This document shows, in pieces, positions 1 to 8,597 of a stretch of DNA of 28,188 bases (the first letter of the stretch is position 1; every line of letters begins with the position of its first letter). The DNA comes from Microbacteriaceae bacterium (GTDB taxonomy: Bacteria; Actinomycetota; Actinomycetes; Actinomycetales; Microbacteriaceae). The notes under the pieces were generated by a model. It worked only from the letters and a program-made list of their open reading frames with translations, was not told the origin of the DNA and did no database searches. Location: the NCBI GenBank assembly GCA_023254555.1, contig JALRLI010000005.1, positions 1 through 28,188 on the forward strand, read 5' to 3'. The position numbers were made by a program, and so were the translations under genes.

Positions 1-1
1 C

Positions 2-628
2 TTGCTCGGTCGTATGCCTTCGGCTGTGGGTTACCAGCCGAACTTGGCCGATGAGATGGGTCTGCTCCAGGAGCGCATTACGTCAACCCGCGGACACTCG
101 ATTACTTCGCTGCAGGCAATCTATGTTCCAGCCGATGACTACACCGACCCGGCTCCAGCGACCACGTTCGCTCACTTGGATGCGACGACAGAGCTTTCTC
201 GAGAGATTGCGTCAAAGGGCCTCTACCCAGCGGTTGACCCGCTGACTTCAACGAGCCGTATCCTCGATCCTCGTTACTTAGGTGAGGACCACTACCGTGT
301 GGCAACCACTGTGAAGCAGATTCTTCAGAAGAACAAAGAGCTCCAGGAAATCATTGCGATTCTCGGTGTTGATGAGCTTTCAGAAGAAGACAAGATCACA
401 GTTGCACGTGCACGTCGCATCCAGCAGTTCCTCTCGCAGAACACCTACATGGCTAAGAAGTTCACGGGTGTTGAGGGATCAACCGTTCCACTCAAAGACA
501 CCATCGAGTCATTCGACGCTATTTGTCGTGGTGACTTCGATCACGTTGCTGAGCAAGCGTTCTTCAACGTCGGCGCGATCAGTGATGTTGAAGAGAAGTG
601 GGCACAGATTCAGAAAGAGAACGGCTAA
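2..628 (+). CDS. atpD: ATP synthase F1 subunit beta, C-terminal part (5' truncated by window edge)
   Basis: This is the C-terminal 208 or so residues of the catalytic beta subunit of F1Fo ATP synthase, which makes ATP from ADP and phosphate on the cytoplasmic side of the membrane. The reading frame is open to the left edge, so the Walker A/B part lies outside. Visible family blocks are GRMPSAVGYQP, QERITSTRGHSITSLQA, YVPADDYTDPAP, HLDATTELSREIA, YPAVDPLTSTSRILDP and the C-terminal helical domain ending VEEKWAQIQKENG. The stop is TAA at 626-628, and atpC begins 2 bases later, consistent with the usual atp operon order. The family assignment is certain. The first codon shown (TTG) is internal and not a start. 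Confidence 0.98.
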   Translation: MLGRMPSAVGYQPNLADEMGLLQERITSTRGHSITSLQAIYVPADDYTDPAPATTFAHLDATTELSREIASKGLYPAVDPLTSTSRILDPRYLGEDHYRVATTVKQILQKNKELQEIIAILGVDELSEEDKITVARARRIQQFLSQNTYMAKKFTGVEGSTVPLKDTIESFDAICRGDFDHVAEQAFFNVGAISDVEEKWAQIQKENG

Positions 629-630
629 TC

Positions 631-894
631 ATGGCTCTTCTCAATGTGAGCGTAGTTTCAGCGGATCAAGAAGTTTGGTCTGGTGAGGCGAGTCTCATTG
701 TCGCGAAGACGGTAGAGGGAGAAATCGGTGTAATGCCAGGCCACCAGCCAATGCTTGCTCTGCTCACTGAGGGTACGGTTCGTGTTACAGCTGCCGATGG
801 TGAGAAAATCACCGTGGATGCGGAAGATGGGTTCCTCTCCATCGATCGCAACCAGGTGCAGGTTGTAGCTAGCCGCGCCGCACTTGCTTCCTAG
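631..894 (+). CDS. atpC: ATP synthase F1 subunit epsilon, short form lacking the C-terminal helical domain
   Basis: The epsilon subunit couples the rotor to F1. The 87 residues show the N-terminal beta-sandwich only: MALLNVSVVSADQEVWSGEA, then GEIGVMPGHQPMLALL with the conserved GxxPGH-type loop, then a final strand pair ending VASRAALAS. There is no room for the two-helix C-terminal domain that inhibits ATP hydrolysis in many bacterial epsilon subunits of about 130 residues. I chose ATG 631 because a purine-rich site (AGAAAGAGAACGG) precedes it and atpD ends at 628. The upstream in-frame GTG at 598 would add 11 residues overlapping atpD with no family support. Short epsilon forms are known in some actinobacteria, so this is probably native and not a truncation. 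Confidence 0.95.
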   Translation: MALLNVSVVSADQEVWSGEASLIVAKTVEGEIGVMPGHQPMLALLTEGTVRVTAADGEKITVDAEDGFLSIDRNQVQVVASRAALAS

Positions 895-916
895 GGCGAT
901 TCGCTCGGAAAACCAC

Positions 917-1720
917 ATGCGCATACTCTTGCCGCCATCCGAAACCAAGCGTTCCGGAGGCGGCAAGAGCGTTTTAACGCTCGCGGAGTTCGCTGAACCT
1001 GAATTGAATTCGGCGCGCAATGCGGTTATCGATCAACTGGCAGCGATCGCATCCAAGCCACGTTCCGCAGCCAAAATCCTCAAACTCAGTGCGAAACAAC
1101 TCGATTATCTTGAGGACGACATGCACCTCCGTGGCTCTCCCACGATGCCTGCGGTCGAGCGGTACACCGGGGTGCTGTATGACGCCTTAGACGCACCAAG
1201 TCTCGGCAGCTCGCAGAGGGAATGGCTGAATCGTCACGTTCAGATTCAATCCTCACTGTTCGGTCGCGTATCGGCAACGGATTTGATCCCCATATACCGA
1301 CTATCAGCATCCACAGCGCTACCCGGACTGAAAATTGCTCGGAAGCCAGGCTCCCTGAAAAGCTTTTGGCAGTCAGCCCATCGGGAGGCTACCCGGGCAA
1401 CTGCTCGGAAACACTTTGTACTCGATCTTCGCTCAAAGGATTACGTCGCACTCGACCCGACTGCGGGAACAAGTGGAGAGGTGAATTGGATAAACATTGT
1501 CGCGAGGTCTGAGGATGGGGTGGTGCGAGCACTCAACCACTTCAACAAAGCCGCTAAAGGCCGTCTCGTGCGACGGCTTGCCGAGTCTCAGCCTGAGATT
1601 GAATCACGACTCGACTTTCTCGACTGGGCTTCCGCATCCGGAATCGAGTTCGAAGCCGAATCGAACGGAAGTATTTTGGTAGTCGCGGATTCGGTTAAGC
1701 TTGAGGCTGGCTCTGAATAG
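917..1720 (+). CDS. yaaA: YaaA/DUF328 family peroxide-stress protein
   Basis: This 267-residue protein belongs to the YaaA (DUF328, UPF0246) family, whose E. coli member lowers free iron during peroxide stress and binds DNA; the biochemical role here is inferred from family only. The start is set by the hallmark N-terminus MRILLPPSETKRSGGG at ATG 917. The upstream in-frame TTG at 884 overlaps atpC and lacks family support. Other family-like blocks are MPAVERYTGVLYDALDA, LFGRVSATDLIPIYRLSAS, FVLDLRSKDYVAL and the C-terminal HFNKAAKGRLVRRLAESQP. It lies 22 bases after atpC on the same strand and may be read through from the atp operon. No strong ribosome-binding site is seen (only CGGAAAA). Length is normal for the family. 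Confidence 0.9.
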   Translation: MRILLPPSETKRSGGGKSVLTLAEFAEPELNSARNAVIDQLAAIASKPRSAAKILKLSAKQLDYLEDDMHLRGSPTMPAVERYTGVLYDALDAPSLGSSQREWLNRHVQIQSSLFGRVSATDLIPIYRLSASTALPGLKIARKPGSLKSFWQSAHREATRATARKHFVLDLRSKDYVALDPTAGTSGEVNWINIVARSEDGVVRALNHFNKAAKGRLVRRLAESQPEIESRLDFLDWASASGIEFEAESNGSILVVADSVKLEAGSE

Positions 1721-1735
1721 AGCGAGAAGGAATTC

Positions 1736-2557
1736 ATGACAACTCTTGGCGACAATGCGATACGCGCAATGTTCGGCGTCGCAGGCACCAAAGACCGCGA
1801 GGTTGAGTTGTCTTGGTGTGCGATAACTGACGTGGGTAAACGACGCGAGAGCAACCAGGACAGCTTTGTTGTGCATCCGCCACTGTTCTCAGTCGCAGAC
1901 GGAATGGGTGGGCATGCTCTCGGGGAGGTCGCCTCGGGTGCTGTTGTTCGCAACCTGAAACAGCTCGCTGATGAGGGCGAGGTGTCGAGAGAATCGCTCA
2001 ATTCGGCTCTCTCCAGAGCCGTAGACGCCATCGAGCTAGAAGCCGGCGATGCTGAGCTTGGTGCCGGTACAACGGTGACCGGAGTGTTTCTCACACACGA
2101 TGAGGGTGAACCCATTTGGAATGTCTTCAACATTGGTGATTCCCGGGTGTATCAGTACTTCAGGGGCGCGCTGAGCCAGATAACGGTTGATCACTCGGTT
2201 GTTCAGCACCTGATTGCCACGGGTCAGATCAGTGAGGATGAAGCAGAATATCATCCCCATGCGAACGTCATCACTCGTGCGGTTGGTTTCAATGAGGAAC
2301 CGGTTCCAGACTTTGACGCGCTCGCTCTCGTGCCAGGACAGCGACTACTCATCTGTTCAGACGGTTTGACGAAAGAGCTCACCGACAACGGAATCGCTCA
2401 CTTTCTAGCCGAAGCGAAGACCGTTGAAGAAGCCGCGCAAAAGTTGGTAGACGAGGCCCTCAACAATTCGGGCCGTGACAATGTCACGGTGATTGTCATT
2501 GAAGTGCACGCTGTTGGCGATCTGCGCGACACAACCGACTTGAGTGCTTCAATCTAG
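1736..2557 (+). CDS. PP2C-type serine/threonine protein phosphatase
   Basis: A 273-residue metal-dependent PPM/PP2C phosphatase, which removes phosphate from serine and threonine of proteins using two metal ions. Motifs in order are ESNQDSF (Asp42), VADGMGGHALGE (Asp55 and Gly56, metal ligands), GAGTTVTGVF, FNIGDSRVYQY, LLICSDGLTKEL and the C-terminal GRDNVTVIVIEV, giving a complete PP2C core. I see no transmembrane segment or extracytoplasmic domain, unlike mycobacterial PstP, so it should be cytosolic. ATG 1736 is preceded by AGAAGGA at good spacing. It is followed after about 100 bases by an EccC-like ATPase. PP2C enzymes often sit near Ser/Thr kinases, FHA proteins or FtsK-like ATPases in actinobacteria, but no kinase is in this window. 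Its substrate is unknown. Confidence 0.93.
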   Translation: MTTLGDNAIRAMFGVAGTKDREVELSWCAITDVGKRRESNQDSFVVHPPLFSVADGMGGHALGEVASGAVVRNLKQLADEGEVSRESLNSALSRAVDAIELEAGDAELGAGTTVTGVFLTHDEGEPIWNVFNIGDSRVYQYFRGALSQITVDHSVVQHLIATGQISEDEAEYHPHANVITRAVGFNEEPVPDFDALALVPGQRLLICSDGLTKELTDNGIAHFLAEAKTVEEAAQKLVDEALNNSGRDNVTVIVIEVHAVGDLRDTTDLSASI

Positions 2558-2661
2558 GTTCAGCCGCCAATACTTCCCTCAACACGTTTTCGTCTCTGAA
2601 TTCGCGCACAGTGTGACGGGCATAAGGTCATGGCAGTAGCCTTCGGCGAGAAGATGGGTGC
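2558..2661 (+). other. Intergenic gap before the EccC-like gene, no clear signal
   Basis: This gap between the phosphatase and the EccC-like ATPase holds no open reading frame of note. CATAAG at 2621-2626 could be part of a -10 box, but I find no matching -35 at 16-18 bases. The purine stretch GAGAAG at 2648-2653 can serve as the ribosome-binding site for ATG 2662. A separate promoter for the ATPase gene is possible but not shown. Confidence 0.4.
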
Positions 2662-5220
2662 ATGTCTTCCCGAGAGCGCTGCTCCATTCCGCCTACTCCC
2701 AAACCACCAGAGCCACCTAAGAATTCGTGGTTGACGCTTCTTACTCCATTGATCATTTCAATGAGCTTGTTTGCCGTCACCGGGTCGGGCTACACCTTGA
2801 TTCTCGCTGCTGCGAGTCCGCTTGCTTTCTGGATTTCTCGTGTGGCGCATCAAAGGAGCGAGGCAAAGCGATACCGCCTCGAATCGTCTGAATACCAGGA
2901 ACAAGTCGATGAAATCGTGCGTCGGGCTGCAAACTGGCATGAGCGTGAGCGAAGCGAGTGGTTATCATCCAATCCAGAGTCGCTTGTGCTCGGCTATGGC
3001 GCGAAGCCGAGCAACATTCGAATCGAACAGAACTCTACACTCGTCGATACATCGCTTCGTGATCGCATCGCAATCAACCCGTTGATGCCTCTGGCGCTGA
3101 GTAATTTGCGAACGACGAGTCAGCTGCCGGAACTTGCCTTCGAGGGAGTGCTTGCTTCGCGACTCAAATTGGCTTGGAAAATGCATCCTGAAGTGAACAA
3201 TCTCGGCTCGGGGGGAGGAACTTCGCAAGAAAAAATCTTGCTAAGAAGACGCGCAGGGGAATTCTTTTGTGAGCCGTTCGGTCAAATCAGACCACACATA
3301 CCAGCTCAGGCTGCGCTGATAAGAGAACTCAGATCACACTCAACTCAACAAAAGTCGAGTGGTGAACAGCTCAATCAGGCTGATCTGACGCGTCGTAATT
3401 CGACAAGCCGTTCAGACCTTTTCTGTGAGTTGGGAGTTGAAATCGATGGCGGTAGCAGCGTGGTACTCAACCTCGTCACAGACGGGCCACACCTGGTGAT
3501 TGGTGGCACAACCGGAAGTGGTAAGTCGGTGCTCCTGAAAACTCTCATCTTTGAGCTTGCGATGAGGTATTCGCCCGAAGCATTGGGGTTTCTGTTGATT
3601 GATTTCAAAGGAGGAACCGCCCTCCACAGTCTCGCAAATCTCCCACATACGTTGGAATTGCTCACAGATCTAGACGCTGCATCCACTCACCGTGCAGTTC
3701 TGGGTCTCACCGCAGAAATTCGGCGACGCGAGAATCTGCTGCGATCGAACGAAGTCGCAGACATCGCGGAGCTGCCGGCTGACGAGAAGCTTGCACGCTT
3801 TGTGCTTGTGGTCGATGAGTTCGCCACACTCATCAATGAACTGCCCGAGTTACATTCTGTTTTCGTCGACGTTGCAGCCAGAGGCAGAGCGCTTGGCATC
3901 CACTTGGTGCTGGCGACCCAACGGCCCTCCGGCGCGCTTCGCGATTCCCTAGCGACAAACTGCTCACTGCGGCTTTCTTTGCGCGTGACGACTGCGGCCG
4001 AGAGTCAGGCTCTGCTCGGTAGCCCAATCGCTGCCCAGTTTCGAAGCACAGACATTGGCTACTGTGTACACGCAAATTTCGGCGCGGTGTCTCAACCCTG
4101 GCGTGTGCGGCTCACCCCCGAGTCAGCAATTGCCGAGCTCGTGAATGAGAGCTCAAACTTGCCTGCAACAAATACGCCGTGGTCTGTCGCGTTACCGACC
4201 AGTGCCGACTTCGGCGAGAGGCGGTTCTCCGCAGATGGCGGTCTTTTTCTTGGGCTAATGGATGTTCCGGAAGAGCAATGCCAACGTGACCTGCTCCTCC
4301 CGTTGAGCGGGGAGCATGCTGCGAGCCTGTTCGTTCTGGGAGCTCGAGGCTCAGGCAAAACAAATCTGTGCGAGCTCATGGCGCAGCAAATGAGCAACAA
4401 GCTTGACAAAAAAACACGCGTGGATTTTGCGAGCGCTGATCCTGCAGCCCAATTCGACCAAGTATCACGCATCCAGTCTCGAATTCAGCTCGGTATTTCA
4501 GCCCCGGACTCCCCGGTAAACGACCCCAGTGAAGCGGTACTCTGGCTTCTCGATGATCTCGATCTGCTTTTAAACTCAGTCAGTCTTGAACAACAACACT
4601 CGATTCTGCAGGTATTGAATCAGGCAGTGCGACTGCTGCCTGTATCCGACGCAATTGTGTGCACTGCGAGTAAGTTGACCTCCGGGGTGACACAACTCGC
4701 ATCGTTGTCAGGTCTGCGGCTTCATTTTCGAGCGAGCTCGAAAGAGGAGCATCTCGCCTGGGGTTTACCTGCGGCTCAATTTGGGAGGAAGTCAACGCCG
4801 GGCAGAGCCATTTTTGATGGGAATTTTGTTCAAATTGCTCGTTGCGAAGATCGTGCAACGAGGCGTTCAGCCTCGGTCGAAAACTGGAATGACGTTGTTG
4901 CTCGCCAGCGCAAGCGGTTCGATAAGTCACCCATCATTGTGCTCACGAGTCGCCCTAGCTACTGGCGTGAACACCAGGTATCACAAACTCCAGAGGATGC
5001 GCTGCTCGTGATTGAGCCAGAAGACGTATTTGTGCATCCGGAAAAACCCATGACACTGCTGAGATCTTCCGACTGGATTTTTGATGCGCTATTGCCCGGT
5101 GAAGCGCAGCAAATCACACGCGGCAGACATCCGCAGCCGGTGATAAGCAGTCCTCATCATGTCCTCGCCTGGCGGCACGACCGAGGTTTCTGGCGCGTCA
5201 CCCTGCGCGGTTTAGGATAG
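2662..5220 (+). CDS. EccC/EssC-like FtsK-SpoIIIE family ATPase with two P-loop domains, membrane anchored
   Basis: An 852-residue protein. A proline-rich N-terminus (PPTPKPPEPPK) is followed by two hydrophobic stretches at about residues 23-42 and 43-58, then a linker, then two FtsK-SpoIIIE-type ATPase modules. Module 1 has Walker A GTTGSGKS at 282-289, the type VII secretion-like LIDFKGGTAL at 312-321, Walker B VLVVDEFA at 381-388 and LATQRPSG at 417-424. Module 2 has Walker A GARGSGKT at 560-567 and LWLLDDLD at 627-634. This layout is that of EccC/EssC coupling ATPases and not of FtsK (no DPKM-type motif or gamma DNA-recognition domain). EccC has three modules; the third is absent. There is no FHA domain as in EssC. 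No WXG100 substrate, EccB, EccD, EccE or mycosin gene is in the window. It sits between a PP2C phosphatase and metG, which starts 5 bases after the stop. The substrate is unknown; transport of a protein or peptide is an inference. Confidence 0.85.
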   Translation: MSSRERCSIPPTPKPPEPPKNSWLTLLTPLIISMSLFAVTGSGYTLILAAASPLAFWISRVAHQRSEAKRYRLESSEYQEQVDEIVRRAANWHERERSEWLSSNPESLVLGYGAKPSNIRIEQNSTLVDTSLRDRIAINPLMPLALSNLRTTSQLPELAFEGVLASRLKLAWKMHPEVNNLGSGGGTSQEKILLRRRAGEFFCEPFGQIRPHIPAQAALIRELRSHSTQQKSSGEQLNQADLTRRNSTSRSDLFCELGVEIDGGSSVVLNLVTDGPHLVIGGTTGSGKSVLLKTLIFELAMRYSPEALGFLLIDFKGGTALHSLANLPHTLELLTDLDAASTHRAVLGLTAEIRRRENLLRSNEVADIAELPADEKLARFVLVVDEFATLINELPELHSVFVDVAARGRALGIHLVLATQRPSGALRDSLATNCSLRLSLRVTTAAESQALLGSPIAAQFRSTDIGYCVHANFGAVSQPWRVRLTPESAIAELVNESSNLPATNTPWSVALPTSADFGERRFSADGGLFLGLMDVPEEQCQRDLLLPLSGEHAASLFVLGARGSGKTNLCELMAQQMSNKLDKKTRVDFASADPAAQFDQVSRIQSRIQLGISAPDSPVNDPSEAVLWLLDDLDLLLNSVSLEQQHSILQVLNQAVRLLPVSDAIVCTASKLTSGVTQLASLSGLRLHFRASSKEEHLAWGLPAAQFGRKSTPGRAIFDGNFVQIARCEDRATRRSASVENWNDVVARQRKRFDKSPIIVLTSRPSYWREHQVSQTPEDALLVIEPEDVFVHPEKPMTLLRSSDWIFDALLPGEAQQITRGRHPQPVISSPHHVLAWRHDRGFWRVTLRGLG

Positions 5221-5225
5221 AAGTT

Positions 5226-6803
5226 ATGGCTCAGACCAACTCTTTCTTTGTGACTACGCCCATTTTCTATGTGAATGATGTGCCCCACATTGGTCATGCC
5301 TATACCCAGGTCGCCGCTGACGTGCTTGCTCGGTGGCACCGTCAACGAGGCGATCGAACCTGGTTTCTCACCGGAACCGATGAGCACGGTGAAAAAATTC
5401 TACGCACCGCGACAGCGAACTCAATGTCACCGAAAGAGTGGGCTGACCGGCTCGTTGCCACCGCGTGGCATCCGCTGCTCTCCACAATCAACATCACGAA
5501 TGATGATTTCATCAGAACCACTGATGCGCGTCATGAAGAGAACGTGCAAAAGTTTTTGCAGCAGCTGCACGACGAGAATTATATTTACGCGGGTGAGTAC
5601 GAAGCGTGGTACTGCGTTGGCTGTGAGGAGTTCAAACCTGAGTCAGAAATAGTCAAAGGTGAGGGCGCCTTCGAAGGTGAAAAAGTGTGCGCAATCCACT
5701 CGAAGCCGCTCGAGCTCTTGCAAGAAAAAAACTATTTCTTCAAACTCAGCGCCTTCGGTCAGAAGCTGCTCGATCTGTACGCCGAGAACCCGGACTTCAT
5801 CCAGCCAGAGAGTGCCCGCAACGAGGTAATTGCGTTTGTTCAGCAGGGCCTCGACGATTTGAGTATCTCGCGAACGTCGTTCGACTGGGGTATTCCTATT
5901 CCATGGGACAACTCACACGTCACGTACGTGTGGTTCGACGCGCTGCTTAACTACATAACGGCTGCGGGCTATGGGCAAGACGACGCGGCATTCGCCAGTC
6001 GGTGGCCAGCAACCCACATTGTCGGTAAAGACATTCTTCGCTTTCACGCTGTGATCTGGCCCGCCATGCTGATGGCTGCCGGCATTGAGGTGCCGAAACA
6101 GGTCTTCGGTCATGGTTGGCTGCTGGTGGGTGGCGAGAAAATGTCAAAGTCGAAGCTGACCGGTATCGCGCCACAAGATATCACCGAGACATTCGGCTCA
6201 GACGCATTCCGCTACTACTTCATGCGTGCCATCTCATTCGGTCACGATGGATCGTTTAGCTGGGAAGACCTTGCAGCGAGATACCAAGCAGAACTCGCAA
6301 ACGGGTTTGGTAATCTTGCCAGCCGCACACTCGCAATGAACGCGAAGTATTTTGGCGGAGTCGTGCCTGAGCCGAGCGAATACTCTGAAGCTGATCTCGA
6401 AATCCAAAAGCTCTTACTCGCAGCGACAGAGGACGCCGATCATCAAATTCAGAAACTCCAAATCCATGAGGCCCTCGCGAGTGTCTGGCAGATAGTAGAC
6501 GCACTCAACGGTTACATCACCGAGCAAGAGCCATGGGTTTTGGCGAAGAGTGAAGAGACAAAGCCGCGATTAGCAACCGTTCTGTACACGGTGAGTGAAG
6601 CACTTCGCGCCTTGGCTATCCTGCTCGCGCCAGTTATCCCCGAGGCTTCCCAAAAGCTATGGTGTGCGTTAGGTCTCGAGCCCGCACTCGGCGAGGTTTC
6701 GAATCAGCGAATCAGCGAGGCTGGCGTCTGGGGTATCACCCAGCCAGGAACCGCTCAGCAAGCGCTCGAACCTCTCTTTCCTCGAATTGAAACCGAAGGT
6801 TAG
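5226..6803 (+). CDS. metG: Methionyl-tRNA synthetase
   Basis: Charges tRNA(Met) with methionine in the cytosol; class I synthetase of 525 residues. The HIGH box is PHIGHAYTQ (His21 to His24). The KMSKS box is GGEKMSKSK with the motif at 305-309. A single zinc knuckle is present as C130-x2-C133 and C155-x2-H158, within the connective peptide inserted between halves of the Rossmann fold. WGIPIPWD and YVWFDALLNYI are typical MetRS blocks. The C-terminal part is the anticodon-binding helical bundle (WVLAKSE and onward), and there is no C-terminal tRNA-binding EMAP-like dimer domain. ATG 5226 lies 5 bases after the EccC-like stop, with a weak site (AGGATAGAAG) inside the upstream gene. The stop TAG is directly followed by the tatD ATG. 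Confidence 0.98.
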   Translation: MAQTNSFFVTTPIFYVNDVPHIGHAYTQVAADVLARWHRQRGDRTWFLTGTDEHGEKILRTATANSMSPKEWADRLVATAWHPLLSTINITNDDFIRTTDARHEENVQKFLQQLHDENYIYAGEYEAWYCVGCEEFKPESEIVKGEGAFEGEKVCAIHSKPLELLQEKNYFFKLSAFGQKLLDLYAENPDFIQPESARNEVIAFVQQGLDDLSISRTSFDWGIPIPWDNSHVTYVWFDALLNYITAAGYGQDDAAFASRWPATHIVGKDILRFHAVIWPAMLMAAGIEVPKQVFGHGWLLVGGEKMSKSKLTGIAPQDITETFGSDAFRYYFMRAISFGHDGSFSWEDLAARYQAELANGFGNLASRTLAMNAKYFGGVVPEPSEYSEADLEIQKLLLAATEDADHQIQKLQIHEALASVWQIVDALNGYITEQEPWVLAKSEETKPRLATVLYTVSEALRALAILLAPVIPEASQKLWCALGLEPALGEVSNQRISEAGVWGITQPGTAQQALEPLFPRIETEG

Positions 6804-7709
6804 ATGTCGAACTCAGAGATGATTCGCAAGCGTGATGCGGGCGAGGGTAGAAATCTCGAGCATCCGCCGTTGCCCCAGCCGCTGCCGTTTGAGGTTTACG
6901 ACAACCACACGCATCTTGAGTTTGAGGATGGAATCGAGACACTTCTGCCAGAAGAGAGCCTCGCAAAGGCGCTCCAAGTCGGTGTGCGAGGCGTGATACA
7001 GGTTGGAACCGATCTTGCGACAAGTAGGTGGGGCGTCGAGCTGGCGAAAACGAATCCAGCTGTGAAGGCCGCAATCGCGCTGCATCCGAATGAAGCTCCG
7101 AGGCTAGCGGCGAAGGGTGACTTAGAAGCGCACCTAGAGGCAATTTCAGCGCTCGCGGCTTCACCCGAGGTTTGCGCAATCGGCGAAACCGGACTCGATT
7201 TTTTTAGAACCGGTGAAGAGGGACGCGACTCTCAGTATCTGTCCTTCGAAGCCCACATTTCGATTGCGAAAGAGAATAACCTCGCGCTACAGATTCATGA
7301 TCGGGATGCTCACGCTGAAGTGCTTGAGGTGCTGGATCGTGTGGGTGCGCCAGAGCGAACCGTGTTGCACTGCTTCTCGGGCGATCTTGAGTTTGCGCAG
7401 CAGTGCATTGAACGAGGTTTCTACTTGTCGTTTGCCGGCACCGTGACATTCAAGAATGCTCATGGTCTTCGGGAGGCGCTCGGCTCTGCGCCGCTCGCTC
7501 AAATTCTGGTCGAAACGGATGCACCATTCCTCACACCTGAACCATTCAGGGGCCGACCGAACGCACCATACCTTATGCCGCACACGGTGCGTGCAATGGC
7601 AGCGTTCCTGCAGGCTGACCTTGATGCGCTGTGTAGGCAGCTCGCCAGCAATACTGAAGCAGTGTACGGTTCTTGGCCAACCACTCAGAGACCCGAGGGA
7701 GCGAGCTGA
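6804..7709 (+). CDS. tatD: TatD family metal-dependent hydrolase (DNase)
   Basis: A 301-residue amidohydrolase-fold enzyme of the TatD/YcfH family; characterised members are metal-dependent DNases with roles in DNA repair and RNA or tRNA quality control. Metal and catalytic residues are visible: H35-x-H37 in DNHTHLEF, E128 in IGETGLDFF, H165 in QIHDRDA, H189 in VLHCFSGD and D239 in ETDAPFLTP. The N-terminus is about 25 residues longer than the minimal family and polar. ATG 6819 (Met6) is a possible alternative start, but the TAG-ATG junction with metG at 6804 favours translational coupling. The order metG-tatD-rsmA-ispE is the common bacterial operon. The stop is 6 bases before the rsmA GTG start. 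Confidence 0.95.
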   Translation: MSNSEMIRKRDAGEGRNLEHPPLPQPLPFEVYDNHTHLEFEDGIETLLPEESLAKALQVGVRGVIQVGTDLATSRWGVELAKTNPAVKAAIALHPNEAPRLAAKGDLEAHLEAISALAASPEVCAIGETGLDFFRTGEEGRDSQYLSFEAHISIAKENNLALQIHDRDAHAEVLEVLDRVGAPERTVLHCFSGDLEFAQQCIERGFYLSFAGTVTFKNAHGLREALGSAPLAQILVETDAPFLTPEPFRGRPNAPYLMPHTVRAMAAFLQADLDALCRQLASNTEAVYGSWPTTQRPEGAS

Positions 7710-7715
7710 GGCGCC

Positions 7716-8567
7716 GTGACTGAAAAATCACACACACTGCTCGGCCCTGTTGAGGTTCGAGAACTTGCAGAGATGATGCAGGTCACGCCGACGAAGAAAC
7801 TCGGTCAAAACTTTGTGGTTGATCCAAATACGGTCAGAAAAATCGTCCGCTTAGCTGGCGTGCGCGAAGAAGACTCTGTTCTTGAAATTGGGCCGGGACT
7901 CGGCTCGCTCACTCTGGGCATTACTGAAACTGGTGCGATCGTTACCGCTGTAGAAATCGATCACCGGCTTGCGACACAGCTGGCGGTGACCGTCGCAACG
8001 TGTCAACCCGAGGCCAAGCTCGATGTCATAAACGCAGACGGTATGCAGATCACTTCTCTTCCTCGCGAGGTGAACGTGCTCGTCGCAAATCTGCCCTACA
8101 ACGTATCAGTTCCGATACTGATGCACCTTCTCGAAACCTTTCCGTCAATCCAGAGGGGTCTTGTTATGGTGCAGGCCGAGGTAGGGCACCGTTTGGCTGC
8201 CGCACCTGGATCCAAAGTGTACGGTGTGCCGAGCGTGAAAGCTGCTTGGTACGGCGATTGGCAAATTTCAGGTCAGGTGAGTCGACAGATCTTTTGGCCG
8301 GTCCCGAATGTTGATTCCGTGTTGGTCGGTTTTGAGAAGTATGACAAGCCAATCGGTACTGAAGCAGAACGGCTGCTCACCTTCGAGCTGATTGATGCGG
8401 CTTTTGGGCAGCGCCGCAAAATGATTCGACAGTCGCTGCAGCAAGTCGTTGCCGGTTCAGTCCCAGAGCTCTTGAACTCGGCGGCGCTGAGTGAAACCGC
8501 TCGACCCGAGAGTCTGAGCGTCGAAGATTTCCTTATGATCGCGAGAGCTATCCATAACGGTAATTAG
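7716..8567 (+). CDS. rsmA: 16S rRNA (adenine(1518)-N(6)/adenine(1519)-N(6))-dimethyltransferase
   Basis: Also called KsgA. It dimethylates two adjacent adenines in the terminal hairpin of 16S rRNA using S-adenosylmethionine, late in small-subunit assembly. The 283-residue protein shows KKLGQNFVVD (27-36), the SAM motif LEIGPGLGSLT (56-66), the acidic residue of VEID, the catalytic NLPYNVS (N125-L-P-Y128) and the C-terminal helical domain with AFGQRRKMIRQSL. The start is GTG 7716 with GAGG near the end of tatD as a ribosome-binding site. Loss of KsgA can give kasugamycin resistance; here the gene looks intact. Confidence 0.97.
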   Translation: MTEKSHTLLGPVEVRELAEMMQVTPTKKLGQNFVVDPNTVRKIVRLAGVREEDSVLEIGPGLGSLTLGITETGAIVTAVEIDHRLATQLAVTVATCQPEAKLDVINADGMQITSLPREVNVLVANLPYNVSVPILMHLLETFPSIQRGLVMVQAEVGHRLAAAPGSKVYGVPSVKAAWYGDWQISGQVSRQIFWPVPNVDSVLVGFEKYDKPIGTEAERLLTFELIDAAFGQRRKMIRQSLQQVVAGSVPELLNSAALSETARPESLSVEDFLMIARAIHNGN

Positions 8568-8597
8568 CGTTCAGCATCCTGTTATATGTTTTTATAC

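Noticed and set aside
1588..2133. 181-residue minus-strand open frame across yaaA and the phosphatase gene
   Set aside because: Overlaps two supported genes and is Ser/Pro-rich without motifs.
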